Shown here: one piece after another, positions 8,833 to 15,470 of the stretch
How positions within the stretch are numbered: the stretch's first letter is position 1
Layout: the number at the start of each line of letters is the position of its first letter
From: Chitinophagaceae bacterium
GTDB taxonomy: Bacteria; Bacteroidota; Bacteroidia; Chitinophagales; Chitinophagaceae
Reading direction: 5' to 3'
NCBI GenBank assembly: GCA_947472635.1
Contig: CANJDY010000022.1
Coordinates: 1-15,470, forward strand
Length of the DNA: 15,470 nt
Notes under the pieces: model-generated
What the model was told of the DNA's origin: nothing
Seen by the model: the letters and a program-made list of their open reading frames with translations, nothing else
Databases searched by the model: none
Position numbers and translations under genes: made by a program

Positions 8833-9474
8833 ATGAAAAAACAAACTACCCTCTTTACTTTGTTGTTTGGTTTAATTTTGACATTAAATTTAATAGGCAA
8901 TTCGTATGCTCAAAACACAGTAAAAATAGGTACCCAAACCTGGACTACTAAAAATCTAGATGTAAGCAATTATCGAAATGGGGATGAAATACCACAAGTT
9001 CAAGACCCTATTGGTTGGGCCAAATTAACCACTGGGGCTTGGTGTTATTATGAAAACAAAACTGAGAATGGAACTATCTATGGTAAATTATATAATTTAT
9101 ATGCAGTAACTGATAAACGTGGGTTGGCTCCCCAAGGCTTCCACATACCAACCGATGCAGAGTGGACAATATTAACTGACTATTTAGGTGGAAAAGATGC
9201 AGCTGGTGGAAAAATGAAAGAAACGGGCACCACGCATTGGCCAAGGCCTAATACAGGAGCTACCAATAGTAGCGGTTTTACAGGAATCCCAGGTGGATAT
9301 CGAGATGACAATGGTGAATTCTCTAGCATTGGCATCAACGGTTTTTGGTGGAGTTCTACTGAAGGATTTACTTACTTTGCTTGGAATCGTTACCCAGACA
9401 ATCTTTATGGCCTTGTAGGCAGAGATTTCGGCTTTAAAAGTTATGGCATGTCGGTTCGCTGCATTGCAGATTAA
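8833..9474 (+). CDS. Secreted FISUMP-domain protein, copy 1 (variable C-terminal segment)
   Basis: 213-residue exported protein of the Fibrobacter succinogenes major paralogous domain (FISUMP) family; the biochemical role is unknown, and the fold is related to C-type-lectin-like domains. A signal peptide covers residues 1-26 (ending NSYAQ). Family hallmarks are VKIGTQTWTTKNL (30-42), GAWCYYEN (68-75), YGKLYNLYAV (83-92), APQGFHIPTDAEWTIL (99-114), GGYR (154-157), WWSSTE (172-177) and the end GMSVRCIAD. Cys71 and Cys210 could form a disulphide. Residues 158-205 differ greatly from the neighbouring paralogue while the flanks are nearly identical. It is the only plus-strand gene and faces copy 2 tail to tail. 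The C-terminal layout resembles variable regions of diversity-generating retroelement targets. Confidence 0.9.
   Translation: MKKQTTLFTLLFGLILTLNLIGNSYAQNTVKIGTQTWTTKNLDVSNYRNGDEIPQVQDPIGWAKLTTGAWCYYENKTENGTIYGKLYNLYAVTDKRGLAPQGFHIPTDAEWTILTDYLGGKDAAGGKMKETGTTHWPRPNTGATNSSGFTGIPGGYRDDNGEFSSIGINGFWWSSTEGFTYFAWNRYPDNLYGLVGRDFGFKSYGMSVRCIAD
9091..9125. repeat. 35-bp perfect inverted repeat, left arm
   Basis: This stretch inside FISUMP copy 1 is the exact reverse complement of 9992-10026 inside copy 2. It codes YNLYAVTDKRG in both proteins. It is the longest exact match I found within the larger inverted duplication of about 640 bp. Confidence 0.9.
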
Positions 9475-9566
9475 TTTTCATAAATATTGTAACCTAATCT
9501 ATTAGAAGTCAAGTCTTACATTACTGAATTCCAAAATTTTCTATTTACCCTACTTTTTTATTAACT

Positions 9567-9593
9567 TAACTTGGTTAAAGAAGTTATTCTTTT
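9567..9593 (+). terminator. Weak candidate terminator between the convergent FISUMP genes
   Basis: TAACTT (9567-9572), an 8-nt loop and AAGTTA (9581-9586) are followed by TTCTTTT. The stem is short and A/T-rich, and an alternative TTAAC/GTTAA pairing overlaps it. The position between two convergent genes is right for a terminator. Confidence 0.3.
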
Positions 9594-9639
9594 GCAATTC
9601 TTATTCTATTGAGGATTAAAGATTGGATGGAGTAAGCGA

Positions 9640-10278
9640 TCAATCTGCGATACATCGAACCGACATACCACTTCGTTCAAAGTCGTCAAACCTCCCAACA
9701 ACACTGTCGTTAGCATATAAGAAACGATCCCAGGCCAGAATATCACTACCGCCTTCAGACGAGCTCCACCATAGTCCGTAGTGACCAAAGAAGCCGAATG
9801 TTCCCCCACTATAGCGGTAGCCCCCTGGAAGACCAGTAAAACCACTCTTGTTATTGGCTCCGGTATTTGGAGTTTGCCAATGCGTGGTGCCTGCTTCTTT
9901 CATTTTCCCACCAGCTGCATCTCTTCCACCTAAATAGTCAGTTAATATTGTCCACTCTTCATCTGTTGGGATATGAAAGCCTTTAGGGGCTAACCCACGT
10001 TTATCAGTTACTGCATATAAATTATACAATTTACCATAGGTAGTTCCATTCTCAGTTTTGTTTTCGTAAAAACACCATGCGCCAGTAGTTAATTTAGCCC
10101 ATTCAGTGGCGTCTTGTACTAATGGAATCACATCACCATTTCGATAATTGTTAACATTCAGATTTTTAGTAGTCCAGGTTTGGGTGCCTATTTTTACTGT
10201 GCTTTGTGCTTCAACAGTACTAACTAAACAAAATAATAAAACTAAAAAAAAAGTAGTGAAGGTGGTTTGTTTTTTCAT
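9640..10278 (-). CDS. Secreted FISUMP-domain protein, copy 2 (variable C-terminal segment)
   Basis: 212-residue paralogue of the facing plus-strand gene, with the same order of parts. The signal peptide covers residues 1-25 (ending STVEAQ). Conserved blocks are VKIGTQTWTTKNL, GAWCFYEN with Cys69, YGKLYNLYAV, FHIPTDEEWTIL, GGYR (152-155), WWSSSE and the end GMSVRCIAD with Cys209. Residues 156-204 (RYSGGTFGFFGHYGL onward) diverge strongly from copy 1, and most differing codons end in C or T. By hand count identity is about 85% before this segment, about 37% within it and complete after it. Synonymous changes in the conserved parts show the duplication is not brand new. A 79-residue frame overlapping the 3' end is a shadow. 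The role of the protein is unknown. Confidence 0.9.
   Translation of the reverse strand: MKKQTTFTTFFLVLLFCLVSTVEAQSTVKIGTQTWTTKNLNVNNYRNGDVIPLVQDATEWAKLTTGAWCFYENKTENGTTYGKLYNLYAVTDKRGLAPKGFHIPTDEEWTILTDYLGGRDAAGGKMKEAGTTHWQTPNTGANNKSGFTGLPGGYRYSGGTFGFFGHYGLWWSSSEGGSDILAWDRFLYANDSVVGRFDDFERSGMSVRCIAD
9992..10026. repeat. 35-bp perfect inverted repeat, right arm
   Basis: Exact reverse complement of 9091-9125. Recombination between the arms would invert about 0.87 kb and exchange the 3' halves of the two FISUMP genes. Confidence 0.9.
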
Positions 10279-10365
10279 ATAGGATTAGTTTAATAACTAA
10301 TTGGATAGAAAATTACTGATTATAATGTCAATCACCAAATATCTAGTATTCATGGTTAATGTCGC

Positions 10366-10395
10366 ATTGTAAATGGTGCATGACAATATTGTCAA
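10366..10395 (-). promoter_or_regulatory. Palindrome and possible promoter upstream of FISUMP copy 2
   Basis: TGACAATATTGTCA at 10381-10394 is a perfect 14-bp palindrome about 103 bp upstream of the start codon. On the minus strand it overlaps TTGACA (10395-10390), followed by an 18-bp spacer and TACAAT (10371-10366), similar to an E. coli-type sigma-70 promoter. Bacteroidota usually use other boxes, so the promoter reading is weak; the palindrome could be an operator. Confidence 0.3.
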
Positions 10396-10500
10396 ATACA
10401 GTAGCAAGAAAATCACTTTAGTATATAGAAATGTTTATTTATCCAAAAGTTGAAAAGTTTTTCGCCAATTTTTTGAAGATGAAAGCCTACCAATTTTTTT

Positions 10501-10544
10501 AATTGAAAAATGGCCAAAACAGGCCATTTTTCAATTTTTTTTTT
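10501..10544 (-). terminator. Strong hairpin terminator after the Na+/sugar symporter gene
   Basis: A perfect 15-bp stem (10501-10515 with 10522-10536) has a 6-nt loop. The core GGCC/GGCC is followed by a run of five T in either direction, and plus-strand positions 10537-10544 add eight more T. It lies 21 bp beyond the symporter stop codon, so it most likely ends that transcript. The longest T-run faces the plus direction, which would also block readthrough from that side. Confidence 0.75.
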
Positions 10545-10557
10545 AAAAACATAGTTG

Positions 10558-12189
10558 CTACCAAAATACTGTATACAAGGCAGAGAGAATACCAACAATA
10601 ATAATTGACCCAATGGCAAATCCAGTGGTAATTTTAAACATAGCAGTATCAATTTCAATCGTATGGGTATCAGATTCTTTTCTTGGACTAACAATACTCA
10701 TTGTAATCATAATCAACACGATTGCTACAAAATCAATGGTCATTCTATCTAAAAATGCGTAGTCAGGAAAAGCCCCATTCGACCATACTGGCAAAAATTT
10801 CAACACCGTTGAAATAGGGATCGTTAATAATGCACCTGCCATAGCAGCCTTAGCAGTAGTCTTTTTCCAGAAAAATCCTAAAAGAAAAATAGCTAGTACA
10901 CCTGGAGAAATAAAACCTACATATTCTTGAATGAACTGGTACGCTTGGTCTAGTGACTTTAAAGCGGGTGTAACAATACCCGCAATTACCATTGATATAA
11001 CGACAGCCCAACGACCTACCAGTACCATCTTGCGCTCGCTAGCTTCTTTGTTGAAAAATTTCTTATAGATATCCAACGAAAAAATAGTAGAGATGCTGTT
11101 GGCTTTACCTGCCAATGAAGCCACGATAGCTGCAGTGAGCGCTGCAAAAGCAATTCCCTTTAGTCCAGCTGGCAACAAGTTCATCAACGTAGGATAGGCA
11201 TGATCTGGTTTGATGATTCCAGCCCCATCAGACATTTCTTGATGAAACAATCCCTTGTTGTGAAGCACATACATTACAATTCCAGGCAATACGGCAATAA
11301 CGGGAACCAATAGCTTCAAAAAAGCGGCAAATAAAATTCCTTTTCTAGCTGTCTTCAAATCGGCACCTAATGCACGCTGTACAATATATTGATTACATCC
11401 CCAATATGCCAAGTTATTGATTAACATTCCGCCAAACAATACAGATAGACCAGGTAGCTCCTTATAATATTTATTGGAGGAATCAAAAATCATATGAAAA
11501 TGACCAGGCGCTTCTGACCGCAAAATAGAAAGCCCCTTGAAAATATCTTTTCCAAAACCATACTCTTCCGAAAGTAAGGACAAGGCCAGGTAAGTAGTTA
11601 CCAAGCCTCCGATAATCAAAACGATTACCTGGATCACATCGGTATATCCAATCACTTTCATCCCACCCAACGTAACAACCATGGAGAAAATAACCAATCC
11701 AACTATGCTCCATTCAAAACTAATAGGAGAGATAGAAGAGATTGCCAAAGCGCCCAGATAGATAATAGAAGTAAGATTAACAAACACATATACCAATAGC
11801 CAAAATACTGCCATGATGGTACTCACCTTATCATTGTATCGTCTAGATAAAAATTGCGGCATCGTAAATATCTTATTTTTAAGATAAATAGGAATGATAA
11901 AAATGGCTACAATAATCAACGTGGCAGCGGCCATCCATTCATAGGTAGAAATAGCAAGGCCCAAGGCGAAACCAGAGCCAGACATGCCAATAAAATGTTC
12001 TGCTGAAATATTGGAAGCAATTAGTGATGCTCCAATAGCCCACCAGGTAAGTGAACCTTCCGCAAGAAAAAAGTCTTTCGAACTGGCGGTAGCAGATTTC
12101 TTTTTATGGTAGATATAATAACCATAAGAGGACACTGCGATAAAGTAAATAAAGAAAACAATGTAATCGGCAAGCTGTAGTTTATTCAT
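10558..12189 (-). CDS. SSS-family Na+/sugar symporter, close to Vibrio SGLT
   Basis: Inner-membrane sodium:solute symporter (SLC5/SSS, LeuT fold, about 14 helices) that probably imports a hexose such as galactose or glucose. From ATG 12189 it is 543 residues, the same length as V. parahaemolyticus vSGLT, with matching blocks along its whole length: FFLAEGSLTWWAIGASLIASNISAE (41-64), TYEW (82-85), AVFWLLVYVFVNLTS, YTDVIQV, AYWGCNQYIVQR (261-272), AFLKLLVPVIAVLPG, AAIVASLA and the end ALYTVFW. Ala58, Ile61, Ala354 and Ser358 line up with vSGLT Na+-site residues, and Glu84 with the sugar contact Glu88. Two differences from vSGLT stand out: His65 replaces the sugar-binding Gln69 (human SGLT1 also has His), and Ala357 replaces Ser364. 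A TTG two codons upstream (12195) is a less likely start. It has its own terminator. Confidence 0.93.
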   Translation of the reverse strand: MNKLQLADYIVFFIYFIAVSSYGYYIYHKKKSATASSKDFFLAEGSLTWWAIGASLIASNISAEHFIGMSGSGFALGLAISTYEWMAAATLIIVAIFIIPIYLKNKIFTMPQFLSRRYNDKVSTIMAVFWLLVYVFVNLTSIIYLGALAISSISPISFEWSIVGLVIFSMVVTLGGMKVIGYTDVIQVIVLIIGGLVTTYLALSLLSEEYGFGKDIFKGLSILRSEAPGHFHMIFDSSNKYYKELPGLSVLFGGMLINNLAYWGCNQYIVQRALGADLKTARKGILFAAFLKLLVPVIAVLPGIVMYVLHNKGLFHQEMSDGAGIIKPDHAYPTLMNLLPAGLKGIAFAALTAAIVASLAGKANSISTIFSLDIYKKFFNKEASERKMVLVGRWAVVISMVIAGIVTPALKSLDQAYQFIQEYVGFISPGVLAIFLLGFFWKKTTAKAAMAGALLTIPISTVLKFLPVWSNGAFPDYAFLDRMTIDFVAIVLIMITMSIVSPRKESDTHTIEIDTAMFKITTGFAIGSIIIVGILSALYTVFW

Positions 12190-12385
12190 ATGCAATTTTG
12201 AATGAAATAAATAATCTTAAATCGTTAATAGCATGACAATAATAAACTATTTTTTATTTATTCTACGTTTTTTAGAAAAAAAACAAGTACGCTTGAAAAG
12301 AGTAAATAAGTTTCGATTTAAAGGTATTAATTCAATAGGACGCAGGGAAAACAACTGATAGTATTTACATCAAAAAATCTTATAT

Positions 12386-12428
12386 AAAAAAAGGCATATA
12401 AACAGTACCCTTACCATTTATATGCCTT
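12386..12428 (-). terminator. Intrinsic terminator of the leu operon
   Basis: A perfect 12-bp stem (12391-12402 with 12417-12428) has a 14-nt loop. On the minus strand the hairpin runs into seven T (GCC then T-tract, 12392-12386). It begins 18 bp after the leuB stop codon. This is the clearest rho-independent terminator in the window. Confidence 0.85.
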
Positions 12429-12446
12429 GACTAAAACAATATCAAA

Positions 12447-13520
12447 TTATAAAAACTTCAATACTTCCTTACCCATCGCCTCTGTACCTAATAATTTATC
12501 TGCAGTAGTGGTGGCATCTGCAATATCACGGGTACGGTAACCTTCTTTTAAAACCTGGTCAACTGCACTTATTACGAGTTCGGATTCCGTTTTCATACCA
12601 AAAGAAATATCCAATAGCAAAGCAACCGAAAGGATGGATGCCAATGGATTGGCTACTCCTTTTCCCGTAATATCATGTGCTGATCCATGGATGGGCTCAT
12701 AAACACCCGTTCCATCTCCAATGGATGCAGAAGCTAGCATTCCCATCGAACCGGCAATTTGTGATGCTTCATCTGTTAAAATGTCTCCAAACAAGTTAGC
12801 GGTAACCACTACATCAAAACGACAAGGATCCTTAATTAAAAGCATGGCAGTAGAATCTACAAACTGGTGTTCCACTTCCACATCAGGATATTCCAAGGCC
12901 AATTTTTGTATTTCTTCTCTCCACAAACGACTGGTTTCTAAAACATTTGCCTTATCAACTGAACACAATTTTTTTCTTCTTGTTCTGGCTGCTTCAAAAG
13001 CTTTTCTGCCAATTCTTTGTACCTCATAGCGACTGTATTCAGCAATATCATAAGCGGTGTCACCATCATTTTTTCTACCTTTTTCCCCGAAATAAATATC
13101 ACCCGTGAGTTCCCTGAAAAACAAAATATCCGCACCTTTTAGAATTTCAGGTTTGATACTGGATGCTGCAAGCAACTCATCAAATAATTTAATAGGCCTT
13201 AGATTGGCATACAACCCCAGCTCCTTTCTCATCTTCAGTAAACCCTGCTCTGGACGAACTTTTGCAGAAGGATCATTATCATATTTAGGGTGCCCTACAG
13301 CACCAAAGAGTACGGCATCCGAATTACGCATTTTATCCAACGATTCGTCGGGTAAAGGATTACCAGTAGCTTCTATGGCAACATGTCCAATCAATGCTTC
13401 ATCGTAAGTGAATTCGTGACCGAACTTTACCGCGATTTTATCCAATACTTTTTTTCCAACCGCCGTTACTTCTTGTCCTATTCCATCACCGGGAACGATG
13501 AGTATGTGTTTTTTTGCCAT
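12447..13520 (-). CDS. leuB: 3-isopropylmalate dehydrogenase LeuB
   Basis: Cytosolic NAD+-dependent oxidative decarboxylation of 3-isopropylmalate to 2-oxoisocaproate, the third step of leucine synthesis; it can also act on 3-methylmalate. The 357-residue protein has the family length. IVPGDGIGQEV (8-18) opens it. Substrate arginines are in KMRKELGLYANLRPI (R98, R108) and FFRELTGDIYFG (R136, Y143). Lys190 (SVDKANVL) and the metal-binding aspartates D222, D246 and D250 (ANLFGDILTDEAS) are all present, followed by the NAD-binding EPIHGSAHDITGKGVANP (275-292). The RELTGDIYFG motif marks isopropylmalate rather than isocitrate dehydrogenase. It starts 34 bp after the upstream synthase gene, indicating cotranscription, and is followed by a strong terminator. 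Confidence 0.97.
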   Translation of the reverse strand: MAKKHILIVPGDGIGQEVTAVGKKVLDKIAVKFGHEFTYDEALIGHVAIEATGNPLPDESLDKMRNSDAVLFGAVGHPKYDNDPSAKVRPEQGLLKMRKELGLYANLRPIKLFDELLAASSIKPEILKGADILFFRELTGDIYFGEKGRKNDGDTAYDIAEYSRYEVQRIGRKAFEAARTRRKKLCSVDKANVLETSRLWREEIQKLALEYPDVEVEHQFVDSTAMLLIKDPCRFDVVVTANLFGDILTDEASQIAGSMGMLASASIGDGTGVYEPIHGSAHDITGKGVANPLASILSVALLLDISFGMKTESELVISAVDQVLKEGYRTRDIADATTTADKLLGTEAMGKEVLKFL

Positions 13521-13554
13521 GCTGATTTGATTTGAGGGATTGTATTTTTTATTA

Positions 13555-15078
13555 TTAAATGATATTCAACATTTTTTCGGTCGCCTTGATCGCTGCTACC
13601 GTCTGGTCGCTATCTAGGCCGCGTGTTTTAAATTCCTTTCCGCTATGTAACCAAGTGATAATGGTTTCGCACAAGGCGTCTGATTTACCACCAGGCGGTA
13701 TTCGAACGGTATAGTCTACCAGTAATGGCAACGCTGTTTTCTTTTGCTTATAAATTTTATGTAACGCATTTACAAAAGCATCGTATTGACCATCACCCTG
13801 AGCATGCTCTTCAAACAATTCACCATTAATGCAAATATGTAGGGTAACCGAAGGTTTCAAATCCTTGGAATGAGTAAGTACATAATTCTTTATCTGAACT
13901 TTTTGCTCTATACTATTGCTATCCAAAATATCAGAAATAATGTAGGGCAAATCTGCTTGTGTAACCATTTCTTTTCGGTCGCCCAATTCAATTACCCGCT
14001 GGGTAACTTTTTTCAAATCTGCATCGGATAATTGGATTCCCAATTGCTGTAAATTATTGTCGATGTTGGCCTTACCACTGGTTTTACCCAAAGCATATTT
14101 ACGTTGCCTACCAAATCGCTCCGGCAGTAAATCATTGTAATAAAGATTGTTCTTTTTATCGCCGTCTGCATGAATACCCGCTGTTTGGGTAAATACATTT
14201 TCTCCCACAACTGGTTTATTAGCCGAAACACGGAATCCCGAAAAAGCTTCTACTAATTTACTGGCAGTGTACAAAGATTTTTCTACAACAGTCGTTTTTA
14301 CTTCCGGCATAAAATCATTTAAAACGGCAATTGCACTAGCTAATGGTGCATTTCCTGCGCGTTCTCCCATGCCATTTACAGTAAGGTGTAATCCATGGGC
14401 TCCTGCTTTTACCGCCTCCATCACATTGGCAATACTGAGGTCATAATCATTGTGTGCATGAAAATCGAAATGCAATGTTGGATAACGATTAACCAATTCC
14501 GATACATAGTCAAATGTTTCGGAAGGAATTAAAACGCCCAGTGTATCAGGTAATAATACACGTTGGATTGGTTGATGCTGCAAAAAATCGAGGTATTGCA
14601 ACACATATTCCTTTGAATTACGCATTCCATTACTCCAATCTTCTAAATAAACATTGCATTGCAAACCCTTTTTTGTAGCCAACTGAATTACTTGGGCAAT
14701 TTCTTCAAAATGCTCTGCTGGCTTCTTTTTAAGCTGGTAAGTAAGATGATTTAAGGATCCTTTGGTTAGTAAGTTCATCACTACTGCCCCAGCCTCCAAC
14801 ATCCAGTCTACCGAAGTGGATCCATCTACAAAGGTTAATACTTCCACCTGATTGATAAATCCAGTGGCGCGAGCCCAATCCGTTATTTTTTTTACTGCAA
14901 GAAATTCACCTTCAGATACCCTAGCAGAGGCAATTTCAATTCTGTCTACTTTTACTTCCGTAAGCAATAACTGAGCAATGGTTAATTTTTCAGATGCAGA
15001 AAATGACACACCGCTGGTTTGCTCACCGTCACGAAGCGTGGTATCCATTATTTCGATATGCCGAGGAGTGTTTTTCAA
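13555..15078 (-). CDS. 2-isopropylmalate synthase / (R)-citramalate synthase family protein
   Basis: Acetyl-CoA-dependent condensing enzyme of the DRE-TIM family feeding LeuCD and LeuB. The barrel starts with IEIMDTTLRDGEQT (8-21; catalytic Arg16, metal Asp17). The HxH metal motif is His207/His209 (DFHAHND), and the glycine loop is NGMGERAGNAPL (235-246). Subdomain FTQTAGIHADG (296-306) follows. Residues ~385-505 form the LeuA-type regulatory/dimer domain, with GLDSDQTVAAIKA near the end. At 507 residues it has LeuA length. The substrate, 2-oxoisovalerate (LeuA) or pyruvate (CimA), cannot be settled by eye; Bacteroidota often carry this type beside a canonical LeuA. No in-frame ATG lies between the upstream stop and the conserved IEIMDTT block, so the TTG at 15078 is the probable start; the ATG at codon 11 would delete conserved strand residues. 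leuB follows 34 bp downstream. Confidence 0.9.
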   Translation of the reverse strand: MKNTPRHIEIMDTTLRDGEQTSGVSFSASEKLTIAQLLLTEVKVDRIEIASARVSEGEFLAVKKITDWARATGFINQVEVLTFVDGSTSVDWMLEAGAVVMNLLTKGSLNHLTYQLKKKPAEHFEEIAQVIQLATKKGLQCNVYLEDWSNGMRNSKEYVLQYLDFLQHQPIQRVLLPDTLGVLIPSETFDYVSELVNRYPTLHFDFHAHNDYDLSIANVMEAVKAGAHGLHLTVNGMGERAGNAPLASAIAVLNDFMPEVKTTVVEKSLYTASKLVEAFSGFRVSANKPVVGENVFTQTAGIHADGDKKNNLYYNDLLPERFGRQRKYALGKTSGKANIDNNLQQLGIQLSDADLKKVTQRVIELGDRKEMVTQADLPYIISDILDSNSIEQKVQIKNYVLTHSKDLKPSVTLHICINGELFEEHAQGDGQYDAFVNALHKIYKQKKTALPLLVDYTVRIPPGGKSDALCETIITWLHSGKEFKTRGLDSDQTVAAIKATEKMLNII

Positions 15079-15110
15079 TTGCTTGCAGCGATGGCTGTGT
15101 TTATAAATTA

Positions 15111-15154
15111 ATGGTCAATGGTGAATGGTGAATGGTGAATTGTGAATGGTGAAT
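15111..15154. repeat. Heptamer array, left arm (ATGGTGA x6)
   Basis: Six tandem heptamers of ATGGTGA, two of them with one changed base (ATGGTCA first, ATTGTGA fifth), end in AT. The array lies just upstream of the synthase start and is the reverse complement of the motif in the right array, so the two could pair in DNA or RNA. Confidence 0.85.
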
Positions 15155-15266
15155 ATTTATAATTATAGAATTCAATACTTTTTAAAACATAATTTGCAAT
15201 AAGCATCAATAAATTTCTTTCTCACAAGAGTAATTTCGAATAAAGCAAAATAGTTTGCGAAGCTTT

Positions 15267-15341
15267 GCCCTTTCACCATTGCCCTTTCACCATTGCCCTT
15301 TCACCATTGCCCATTCACCATTCACCATTGCCCATTCACCA
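15267..15341. repeat. Heptamer-derived array, right arm (GCCCTTTCACCATT units)
   Basis: Three exact 14-bp units GCCCTTTCACCATT are followed by a 21-bp variant and a 12-bp partial unit, both with CCCATTCACC. The last base touches the leuD stop codon. The CACCATT core is the reverse complement of AATGGTG in the left array 112 bp away. Confidence 0.85.
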
Positions 15342-15470
15342 CTACACTGCCTTTTCAGCAGCGAATGCTCCAATTTCGGATTTCATGGCTTGTAAATAAT
15401 CGATGTCATCAAATCCATTGAGTAGGTTATTTTTTTTATACCCATTAATTTCGAATGATTCAGTAGCACC
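15342..15470 (-). CDS. leuD: 3-isopropylmalate dehydratase small subunit LeuD, C-terminal 42 residues (5' end outside window)
   Basis: The minus strand is open from the window edge to TAG at 15344-15342. The visible end includes FEINGYKKNNLLNGFDDIDY, which matches the LeuD C-terminal pattern where LLNGxDDIxY precedes a short helix. LeuD pairs with LeuC to isomerise 2- to 3-isopropylmalate. Its place directly upstream of a LeuA-like gene and leuB supports the call, and leuC is expected just beyond the edge. The gap to the next gene is 263 bp, filled mainly by the inverted heptamer arrays. Confidence 0.85.
   Translation of the reverse strand, partial: GATESFEINGYKKNNLLNGFDDIDYLQAMKSEIGAFAAEKAV

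Noticed and set aside
9475..9639. Template repeat or reverse transcriptase remnant between the FISUMP genes
   Set aside because: The 165 bp show no similarity to the variable segments and no coding remnant; nor do 8291-8832 or 10279-10557.
9606..9845. 79-codon frame over the end of FISUMP copy 2
   Set aside because: Shifted-frame shadow of the variable segment; no start context or family match.
10413..10694. 93-codon minus-strand frame at the symporter 3' end
   Set aside because: It is a shifted-frame shadow of the symporter running through the terminator hairpin into low-complexity A/T-rich DNA.
15111..15341. CRISPR array
   Set aside because: The units are 7-14 bp, directly tandem and without unique spacers, so they are not CRISPR repeats.

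Overview
The window looks like a chromosomal segment of a Bacteroidota member, probably of the Chitinophagaceae/Sphingobacteriia kind. The grounds are a SusC/RagA-type TonB-dependent receptor, two FISUMP-domain secreted proteins, a vSGLT-type sugar symporter, A/T-rich intergenic DNA, few Shine-Dalgarno sequences and possible TAnnTTTG-like -7 boxes. The genus cannot be fixed from the sequence. All genes but one lie on the minus strand.

Layout, left to right: (1) 1-2641, a SusC-family receptor cut by the window edge. It is preceded by a perfect 20-bp LacI-type palindrome and a 16-bp palindrome. (2) A large fused FAD/Fe-S oxidoreductase of the YdiJ / D-2-hydroxyacid dehydrogenase type. (3) A secreted FG-GAP/VCBS protein that reads as a seven-bladed beta-propeller. 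(4) A YghZ/Gpr-type aldo-keto reductase. (5) A 542-bp divergent intergenic region, then two tail-to-tail FISUMP paralogues. (6) A Na+/sugar symporter very close to Vibrio SGLT, with a strong hairpin after it. (7) A leucine-type branched-chain operon: the 3' end of leuD, a LeuA/CimA-like synthase and leuB, closed by a clear intrinsic terminator. The leuD-leuA gap carries two inverted arrays of a heptamer repeat.

Items 1-6 suggest uptake and oxidation of a carbohydrate: outer-membrane import (SusC), inner-membrane Na+ symport (SGLT), an aldo-keto reductase and an FAD/Fe-S dehydrogenase. The genes are separated by 130-550 bp and have different candidate regulatory sites, so this is a neighbourhood rather than a proven operon. 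Items in 7 are a tight amino-acid biosynthesis unit.

The most unusual part is the FISUMP pair. By hand alignment the two proteins are about 85% identical over residues ~28-157, only about 37% identical over the next ~49 residues, and identical over the last eight. That pattern, with pyrimidine-ending codons at most differing positions, is what targets of diversity-generating retroelements look like. No reverse transcriptase or template repeat is visible in the window. The genes also carry a 35-bp perfect inverted repeat placed so that an inversion would swap their variable C-terminal halves.
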